Source: Diphasiastrum complanatum (taxonomy: Eukaryota; Streptophyta; Lycopodiopsida; Lycopodiales; Lycopodiaceae). Taken from it: a stretch of DNA of 64,000 nucleotides. Positions 55,807 to 64,000 of this stretch are shown in pieces (position 1 is the first letter of the stretch; every line of letters begins with the position of its first letter). The DNA is taken from contig CM055111.1 in assembly GCA_029204225.1 (NCBI GenBank), positions 18,618,668 to 18,682,667 of the forward strand, in the 5' to 3' direction. The notes under the pieces were generated by a model. That model saw only the letters and a program-made list of their open reading frames with translations, ran no database searches and was not told where the DNA came from. The translations under genes and the position numbers were made by a program.

Positions 55807-56839
55807 ACTGGTTGTCGCATCCAAAATTAGTTCAAGAGCAGGCAAACCTACAACAATCTATGACCGATATGCAGCACTTAAAACAACACTTGTCTGACTT
55901 ACAAGGCACACTTCAAAACAAAGAAATAGAGTGGTAGAAATTACAAGAAGAGGCAAAGGGCTTATTGAAGAACATTGCGGATTTGATAGATCAACTCAAG
56001 CTTAGATGAGATTACGTGCAAGTGGATACAAGTCAACACCAACATAGCCAAGCTATGGGAAAGTCAATAGAAAATCAATCCCTGATGGTTGTACCACGTC
56101 GGGCGAAAAGACCTAGAACAAGATTGGGAAGGAAGGTAAACAGCATGTACAAGTCTTTACAGCCTTGGATACATCAACGCAACATCGAACATGCATTGAA
56201 TATTGACTATTTGTTCTTGTCAAAGGTGGATATCACAACAGAAGAGTGAGATGAGCCATGGGAGCTATGTGAGTTATATGAGTTCTGGCAGAATTTGGAG
56301 TTGAAAGAACAAACGATTTTGGCTTGGGCATTCTTACAAGGCTGGATGAAGATATATATATATGAAGTCGAACATGCCTTAATGATACATAATGACTTGC
56401 ACTATCAAACCATTAAGAAGTGCACAAGGTTTACAACATGTGCAACAAGATCTTGTAACAAGTTTGATGCGGTGTATGCTACGGTGGCAAGGCATATAAA
56501 TATCACATACCCATTATTATGGCAGCTATATTATTGATGAGAAGAGGGTTTCCAAGAGCAAAATCGACAAAGCAACTCAGAATTTCCACACTCACGGCGC
56601 TTTCCAATTCATGGACTTTGTTGTGATTGCTATACAACAGACACGGGAGTTGTTTGTCTACAAACGCTATACGATGATAACCACTGAATGGCTGGAGAAG
56701 ACAATGCTAATAGACAACGGTTAGTATCCAGTGTTATGGATGAAAAACAAAATCTGCTGCTCCAACCTATTTGGCATGGACTAGCCATGCTAGTACCAGA
56801 AATACGAAACTGGACATCGTCGCAACTGCAACAACATTG
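55807..56839 (+). pseudogene. Family X copy 2: coiled coil plus unrecognised domain
   Basis: Very similar to copy 1 from its ACTGGTTGTCGCATCC word (28872) onward: the QANLQQSMTD coil, a stop-broken stretch, the basic PRTRLGRKVNSMYK segment, SKVDITTEE, FW-x2-LELKEQ and the YPLLWQLYY end. It keeps a DEPWEL segment that copy 1 has lost; this segment makes the match to copy 3 (TKEQWESPW) clear. It is truncated at about 56839 compared with copy 1. Several stops and frameshifts. Function unknown. Confidence 0.55.
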
Positions 56840-57710
56840 CCCAATGTCATTTTTAAACTTAGAGATCACTTTTTAGAGTTGGGTCCAAATTGGGATTCAC
56901 ATGAATCTTGTGATTTCTAATGTACTTTTTGTGGACCCTTGGATCAAGTTGGGTCCAAGATGAATGGTTAGGATCATTGTGAATATTAGCCAATAAGATT
57001 GAGAGGCAAGGGCTTTCCCCATTTTATAAAAAGACACCATTTGTACACTATTTCCATGCTTAATGAGAAGGAGGAAACTCTATCATTTTTGGAAGAGAAG
57101 CATCCTCATTTTCTATTCACTACTTGCTATTGCTCTTGGTTGTATTTTCTATTGCTTTCTATTTCCATGTTTTATTGTTTGCCATAGTGAATGTTTTTCC
57201 ATTAGCAAGCATAAGGAGCATTTGAGCTAACCTCCACCCTCACTCTCTTTCTCTCTATTTCTCTTCTCTTCTCAATCTCTTCTTCTCCATCCCTTCCCTT
57301 CAACCAAAACTATGATGAATGTTAGTGTAGAGGAGTAGAGTTAAAGAGGAGTAGTATAGTGGTGAGTAGAGTTAAGGGAGAAAGTAGGAAATTAACTAAA
57401 AGTAGCATCTATGCATAGTTAGGCACCTATCTAGTGATCTAACCTTTGTTGACAGGCAGAAGGGCTATACTACGAAAGATCTTCGACCCCACATTGAGAC
57501 CATGACAAAATTCTACTATAACATGTCTAGCCACTTAAGGGACAGGCTGGGACACTTTTACAGAGGCAACTATATGCTGATTTTTTGCTAATAACCGGGT
57601 TTTACATGTCGATTTTTTATAGTTTTGAAAAAAGAAATCTCAACATTAGTCCGATTTTCCGTGCAAAAATATCGACTAATAGTGTGGATCCGAAAATAGC
57701 ATAAAATAAG
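56840..57710. other. No recognised gene
   Basis: Spacer with a CT-rich stretch at about 57240-57300. The five bases before the C2 LTR are ATAAG, its expected target duplication. Confidence 0.4.
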
Positions 57711-58365
57711 TGTGAAAATTGTCAACATTTCCTAGCTAGTTTGAGGCCTAAATTGGCTAAAATTGTAAATAGTTTTGGTTCTGGAGTTTCACACGTGTGA
57801 ACCAGGCCACAATGTTTTTATTTACTGTATTTTTTCAGTATGATGAAGTGTCAAACTTCATACCCTTCAAAATGAGACCATTTTGATGTATTTTGGTCAT
57901 ATAAGCCATTTTTAGCTATTTTTCCTATATAGGGAATATCTAGGGTCAAGTACCTTCTAGAGAGAGGAGAGAGAGTCATCTTCCTCATCCATAAATAGTA
58001 GGGAAGTCGTGGAGAACAGGTTGGAGAAACCTTTTGTATGCTTCATTGAGATCAATAGATCATTGTCATTGTTTCTTCCTCCATTGAGAGCATTGTTGTG
58101 TGTATTGTCTTCAAGCTATTGTGTATGATCTTAGGTGCTTTCCAAAAGTGATAGGCTGATGTATTATGGACTGTATAATGCTATTTTGGGCCGCACTTGA
58201 TGTTTATGGAAGTTTCCATTTGTGATAAATGCTTTTTGATCAAGTTCTTTGCATTCTAGGTAGCATAGAATGTGTTGCCAATTCCTAGCTTATGTAGTTT
58301 GGAGTGCAAGCATTCAAGCCAATGATCTTGGAGTTTAGATCCACTTAGGATCTGTATTTTTCACA
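57711..58365 (+). repeat. C2 5' LTR
   Basis: 655 bp, from TGTGAAAATTG to TTTTTCACA. Its ends match C1 but most of its body does not. TATA-like words are CTATATAGGG at 57925 and CATAAATAG at 57990. The palindrome TTCACACGTGTGAA lies at 57788, upstream of them. Confidence 0.95.
57788..57801 (+). promoter_or_regulatory. G-box palindrome TTCACACGTGTGAA in C2 LTR
   Basis: The same 14 bp as in C1, but 77 bp into the LTR instead of 438. A second copy is at 63565 in the 3' LTR. Confidence 0.6.
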
Positions 58366-58377
58366 TGGTATCAGAGC
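58366..58377 (+). promoter_or_regulatory. C2 primer-binding site
   Basis: TGGTATCAGAGC directly after the LTR. Confidence 0.95.
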
Positions 58378-59537
58378 TGGTTGGCTTCTATTTACAGTAA
58401 GTATTCCATTTTTGGTGATATTTGGATGTTTGATCAAGTTCTAGCATGATTTTGCATTGCTTTGTTGATCAAATCTTACTAACCTTTGTTTTGTGAGTTG
58501 AACTTGTGGATCAAAAGCATATTTCAGGTCTATTGAAGATCAGAGGCTGAAAAGAAACTATTTTGGATCAGATCATAACACCTAATCATTTGTTATTGTG
58601 AGGCTTGTGCATATTCAATACTAATAATGTTCTTTTCAATCCTATTGTTGACAATCTCCATTCTTGGATGAACACTCTCCTTAAGTGGATGAAACTTCTC
58701 CTTAAGTGGATGACAAATGCTCTTTTGAGTGAGTTGTAATTCTCCTAAAGGCTGAGCAAAGCTCCCATTTGGATGAAAGATCCCCTTTTTTGGGTGAACA
58801 TATTGCAAGCTCCATTGTGAAGAGCATATTGTAAAGATTGTCATCAATTTTGGCATAAATTTTGGTGTACTTTGTTGAGCATGTAAGTAACTCTCCTTAT
58901 GTAATTTGATTGGAGCATTTGCTGGAAGGTGTTAACCATTATGCAAGTGTGTTTTCAGGTTCTTAACAGGTTGAGGAACATTCTCATGTGAAGTGATCTT
59001 AGATCTACATCTAAACACCAAGATTTGACAAGATAGTGAAGCTAGTCTTGTGATTCACTAAGTGTGCTCATTCATTCACCTCTAAATCTTGTATTTATCA
59101 CTTGCTGGAGTTTATAAACTTTTAGAAGTGTGGTTTACATGTGGTTTTACAGGTTGAATCAATATCTTAGTGTGTTGATCATATGTTGATCAAGTTTGTT
59201 CATTACTAGGTAATCTTGGCATCCTAGTTTTGGGTATTTTCTAAGAATGCAAGTAACTCTTCACACCATAACTTGATTTGGTCACTTGCTGGAAAGTTTG
59301 AGAGCTTAAGCAAGAGTGTGTTCAGGTTGGTTTGATTTTGTAATCCATTCTTAGTGTGTGCAAAGTGTTGCATGTGTTTCAATCTTCCTTTCTATGCTTG
59401 GAAACCATCTAGGTTCAAGATAGAAGTGTTTTAGGGTCCTAAATCTTCATAGATCTCTTTATCTATCATTTGTTGAGAGAAAAGTGAGTGCTAAGTGCTT
59501 TAGGACAGAACCTAAAAGTTGAAGAAACATTAGAATC
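58378..59537 (+). other. C2 leader with degenerate repeats
   Basis: About 1.16 kb between the primer site and gag, twice the length of the C1 leader. It holds a run of short TCTCCTTAAGTGGATGAA-like units at about 58659-58810. Three longer imperfect repeats are centred on CTTGCTGGA...TTCAGGTT at about 58882-58980, 59090-59180 and 59250-59340. Confidence 0.6.
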
Positions 59538-62500
59538 ATGGCTTCCAATGGTGGGATCATGCTAGAGTCTAGTGAAAGGTTGAGTTCATCAAACTACTCT
59601 ACTTGGAAAGTGAGGATGGAGTCCTTACTTGAGTTGAATGAACTCATGGACATAGTTGCAGAAATTGAAGAGAGACCTCTCACACTTCAAGAGCAACAAA
59701 GGTTTGATAAGAAGGCCAAAAGGGCTCTTCATATCATTAAAATGAATGTTACAAATGAACTTCTCAAGGAAGTTGGAAAGTGTCAAAGTGCAAGTGAGGC
59801 ATGGAATGCCTTAAAGAAGCTCTTTGAATCAAAGTCCACATCTAGGGTATTGACCCTAAGGAGACAAATATTTTCTAGTAGGCAAAGAGAGGGTGAAAGT
59901 GCTCATGCATTTATCTTGAGAGTTAAGTCCCTAAGTGATGATTTAGCATGCATTGATGAGAACATAAAAGATGGTGAAATAGTCCAAGTTATGTTGAATG
60001 GTTTGCTAAATGAACATGCTAACCTTGTGCAAAGTTTTGCCATTCAAAGAGTCTTGCCAAGTGTGGTTGACTTGCAAGAAATCTTATTGGCTGAAGAACA
60101 TAGGTTGCAATCAAAGCTTGATGGTGCATCCTTGCAAGGTGGAGGTGAAGAGGCTTTATTCACAAAAGGCAAATTCAAGGGCAAAGGTAAAGGCAAAGGG
60201 AAATGGTCCAAAGGTGGTAACTTTGATCATGATGATCACTCTTCCTCTTCCTCTTCTACTAAGAACAATAAGTCAAAGTTCAAGTGCTTTTATTGTGGGA
60301 TAAAAGGTCATTTTGCAAATGAATGTTATAAGAAGAAAAGAGAGCAAGGAGAGAGGCAAGGAAATCTTACAATAGATGAGGAAGAACATAACACATGTGA
60401 ATCACTTGTTATGACTTCAAGTTTGTTAGCCAACATAGATGATAATGATCCTTGGTGGATTGATAGTGGAGCCTCATCTCACATGACAAGACATAAGGAA
60501 TACTTTACATCCTTATTGTCTTATGAGGGAGAAGGTAACATCATCTACACTGCAAATGATGGTCAATGTGACATCAAAGGCATAGGCACTATTCCTATTT
60601 CCCTTTCAACAAATAGGAAAGCAAATCTTGAAAATGTCTTGTACATTCCTTCAATCACTAAGAATTTGCTTAGTGTAAGTCAAATGATTGACAAAGGACT
60701 TGATGTGGAGTTCATTGGAGATGCATGTTTGATAAGTAAATGTGGATCCTTGATTGCTCAAGGTAGGAGGCATGGTAAACTTTTCAAGCTTGATGCATGT
60801 GTGATCTCTAATCATGAAGGATGTATGGCTAGGGAGCAATTGACAAACCAAGAAGTTTGGCACAAGAGGTTGGGCCATCCCAACTTCAAATCTTTGGAGG
60901 TAATGGCAAAGAAAGAGCTTGTTCTTGGTCTCCCTAAAAGTCTTGTTGCAAACAATAGTGTTTGTGAACATTGTGCCTTGTCCAAATCTCATAGACTTGC
61001 TTATTCTAGATCTACTTCTAGATCTAAAGAAGTTTTTCAACTTGTGCATTCTGATATTCATTCTTCTAGTACAACTAGCAATGGTGGGGCAAAGATGTAT
61101 GCAACTTTCATTGATGACTTTAGTAGGTATACTTGGATCTATCTTCTTAAAAGTAAGGATGAAGTGTTTGCTGCATTTGTCAAGTTCAAGAATGAAATGG
61201 AAAACCAATTCAATACAAAGATCAAATGCTTAAGATCTGATAATGGAGGGGAATACACCTCAAATAGGTTCAAAGACTTTTGTATAGCACATGGGATTAA
61301 GAGGGAGATGTCTAGTCCTAGGACTCCACAACAGAATGGAGTGGCCGAGAGGAAGAATAGAACCCTTTGTGAATGTGCCAAGGCAATGAGACTACATGCT
61401 AATCTTGCTAAGTCTTTTTGGGGGGAAGCTTTAGCATGTGCTAACTATCTATGTAATAGATGGACAAGTGCTTCCTTGGATGGTAAAACTCCTCATGAGG
61501 TTCTTTATGGTAGAAGGCCGAGTGTCAAGCATTGTAGGATCTTTGGATGTACATGTTTTGTCAATATCACACTTGATGATAGAACTAAAGAAGATCCTTC
61601 ATCAAAGAAGGGTGTGTTTGTTGGCTATAGTGAAGTAAGCAAGGCTTACAAAGTGTACATTCCTTCTACAAAGAAAGTTGTCATAAGTAGGGATGTCATC
61701 TTTCATGAAGAGAATGTTTCCAATGTTGTTGATGTTGATGTTGATGTGCCTACTAATCATCATGATGTGCAAGATGTCTTGGATGAAGATGGAGATGCCA
61801 CTCCAAAGCAAACTTCAAGGAAGACTCAAAGGCAAAGGGCTAAGCCATCAAGGCTAACCTATGATGAAAAAGGAAAGCAAGTGGTGGACAACTCTAACTT
61901 TGCTTTTCTTACCTCTTTTGATGAACCAACTTGTGTAGGTGAAGCAATTCAAAAGAAGGAATGGATCCAAGCCATGGATCATGAGCATCAAGCACTCATC
62001 AAAAGCAACACATGGAGGTTGGTAAAGCTTCCAAAGGACAAGAAGGCAATTGGTTGTAAGTGGATCTTCAAGATCAAGACAAATCAAGATGGATCAATCA
62101 ACAAGTACAAGGCAAGGTTGGTGGCAAAGGGGTATGCTCAAGAATATGGTATTGACTATGATGAGACCTTTGCACCCGTGGCAAAGATGGTAACTATTCG
62201 AATCCTAATCTCTCTTGCAACTCTTTATGATTGGGATATGTGGCAAATGGATGTTACTAATGCCTTCTTGAATGGTGATCTTGAAGAAGATATTTACATG
62301 GAGCAACCCGAGGGCTATGTTTCACATGATGAGCCTAATCATGTGTGCTATCTCCAAAAGAGTTTGTATGGGCTAAAGCAAGCACCAAGGAGTTGGTATG
62401 CTAAGCTCAATTCCTTCTTACTTTCTCAAAACTTTGTTATGAGTGAGTATGATCATTCTCTCTACTTTAGATTGAATGAAAATGATATCACTTTACTTTT

Positions 62501-63492
62501 GATCTATGTTGATGACATTATCTTAAGTGGTGGTAACAATCTAGATATAGATGAAATCAAGATGGCACTCAAAAGAGAGTTTGAAATTCAAGATCTTGGT
62601 AAACTTCATTATATCTTAGGAATAGAGATTATTAGAACTTCTAAATCTACATTCATATGTCAAGAAAAGTATGTTAACTCTATTCTAAAAAGGTTTCATA
62701 TGGAAGATTGTAAAGTTGTTTCTACTCCTATGGAATCAAATGTAAAGCTAACTACAAGAAGTAATGAAAGATCCTTCAAGGACATTACTCTCTATAGAAA
62801 GCTAATAGGATCTCTTATATGGTTAACCATCACAAGACCTGATCTAAGCTTTGTGGTTGGTAAACTAAGTCAATTTATGCAAGATCCTAGTGAGGCTCAT
62901 TGGAAGCTAGGAAAGAGAGTACTTAGATACATCTCGGGATCTAGAGATTTTGGCATCTTGTATGGAGGTACTACACCTAACCTTTGTGGATTTTCAGATT
63001 CAGATTTTGCAGGTGATCAAATGGATAGGAAGTCAACAAGTGCCTTTGCAATCTATCTTGGAGATGGAGTGGTCTCATGGCTATCAAAGAAGCAACCAAC
63101 TATCTCTCTATCTTCCACCGAAGCCGAGTACAAGGCATTAACAACATGCACCAAGGAGATTCTTTGGATCAAGAGGATGTTATTGGATCTTCACTTGCTG
63201 GAACCAGAGAAGACTCCAATCATACTTTGTGATAACCTTTCAGCCCAAAGCTTGGCAAGCAATCCTGTTTTTTCATGCAAGGAGCAAGCACATTGAGATT
63301 GCTCACCATTTTGTGAGAGATCAAGTCATTGCCAAAGAGGTGGAGCTTCAACATGTCTCTTCAAAGGAGTGTGTGGCTGATATCTTCACCAAACCATTGG
63401 GAAAGGACCTATATTTAATGCATAGATCTAATCTTGGAATGTGCTCAAAGACTATGTTGAAACTAGCATCCAATGTTGAAGAGGGAGTGTGA
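59538..63492 (+). pseudogene. C2 gag-pol, one frameshift from intact
   Basis: The 1252-codon ORF from the ATG at 59538 contains gag and the zinc knuckle CFYCGIKGHFANEC (from residue 250). Protease DSGASSHM has its aspartate at 309. Integrase has catalytic D506, D568 and E604; RT has YVDD from residue 990; and most of RNase H is present. At 63268-63273 a run of six T, against a shorter run in C1, shifts the frame after NPVF and gives an early stop at 63296. The remaining 70-odd codons (ARSKHIEIAHHFVRDQ to EEGV) continue in the next frame to a stop at 63492. As in C1, this final stop lies inside the 3' LTR. A single-base homopolymer error in sequencing could also explain it. Confidence 0.9.
63478..63487 (+). 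promoter_or_regulatory. C2 polypurine tract
   Basis: GAAGAGGGAG directly before the 3' LTR, identical to C1. Confidence 0.85.
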
Positions 63493-64000
63493 AAATTGTC
63501 AACATTTCCTAGCTAGTTTGAGGCCTAAATTGGCTAAAATTGTAAATAGTTTTGGTTCTGGAGTTTCACACGTGTGAACCAGGCCACAATGTTTTTATTT
63601 ACTGTATTTTTTCAGTATGATGAAGTGTCAAACTTCATACCCTTCAAAATGAGACCATTTTGATGTATTTTGGTCATATAAGCCATTTTTAGCTATTTTT
63701 CCTATATAGGGAATATCTAGGGTCAAGTACCTTCTAGAGAGAGGAGAGAGAGTCATCTTCCTCATCCATAAATAGTAGGGAAGTCGTGGAGAACAGGTTG
63801 GAGAAACCTTTTGTATGCTTCATTGAGATCAATAGATCATTGTCATTGTTTCTTCCTCCATTGAGAGCATTGTTGTGTGTATTGTCTTCAAGCTATTGTG
63901 TATGATCTTAGGTGCTTTCCAAAAGTGATAGGCTGATGTATTATGGACTGTATAATGCTATTTTGGGCCGCACTTGATGTTTATGGAAGTTTCCATTTGT
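63488..64000 (+). repeat. C2 3' LTR, partial
   Basis: The first 513 bp of the LTR, matching 57711-58223 without visible difference. Confidence 0.93.

Larger units (their letters stand above)
57711..64000 (+). mobile_element. Copia element C2 (3' LTR cut by window end)
   Basis: 5' LTR 57711-58365, primer-binding site 58366, long leader, gag-pol 59538-63492 with one frameshift, purine tract 63478-63487, and 3' LTR from 63488. Only 513 of about 655 LTR bases are inside the window. The visible parts of the two LTRs look identical. Confidence 0.93.

Overview
This window is nuclear DNA from a land plant with a repeat-rich genome. The evidence is several Ty1/copia LTR retrotransposons whose primer-binding sites (TGGTATCAGAGC) are complementary to the plant initiator tRNA-Met, a CACTA transposase remnant with a DUF4216-like segment, Ty3/gypsy scraps, long (GA)n/(CT)n tracts, AT-rich spacers, and one spliced host exon of an EamA (drug/metabolite) transporter. 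The species cannot be told from the sequence. Most of the window is dead or dying transposon sequence; only two ORFs longer than 1200 codons are near-intact.

Layout. 1-1360: no recognised gene. 1364-6990 (+): decayed copia family A, in which one copy (5' LTR 1364-2272, gag-RT to 5325) is interrupted by a second copy (5' LTR 5326-5935, gag to about 6990). The matching 3' halves of both copies lie on the minus strand at 25051-28447. 7075-7797: gag-like zinc-knuckle remnant. 9085-9510: copia C scrap. 10904-15347: decayed copia B. 16651-18649 (-): decayed gene in which a histone-H3-like fold is followed by a coiled coil and an unrecognised C-terminal domain. 19132-20692 (+): divergent decayed gene with a 173-bp tandem duplication. 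20931-22485 (-): coiled-coil gene with one intron, and an upstream ORF. 23988-24060: tRNA-like sequence. 28450-30115 and 55807-56839 (+): two more copies of the coiled-coil/C-terminal protein family seen at 16.6-17.6 kb, without the H3 part.

30.9-43.4 kb: copia C scrap with an inserted CT-rich array, CACTA remnant beside a dense cluster of short palindromes, microsatellites, a SET-domain pseudogene and adjoining unknown ORFs, then gypsy and copia scraps. 43671-49531: complete copia element C1 (two 653-bp LTRs that look identical, AAAAT target duplication, 1316-codon gag-pol). 49.8-51.4 kb: gypsy and copia scraps on the minus strand. 52664-53575: EamA transporter exon. 57711-64000: copia element C2, a relative of C1, intact except for one extra T near the end of pol; its 3' LTR runs off the window.

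How the parts relate. The copia elements encode gag, aspartic protease, integrase, reverse transcriptase and RNase H, which together copy and insert the element. C1 looks competent, C2 nearly so, and A and B are dead. The two halves of the nested family A insertion share a CAACC target duplication across 20 kb and opposite strands, which points to an inversion. The most unusual content is the H3-like/coiled-coil gene and its two relatives, which I could not assign to any known family.
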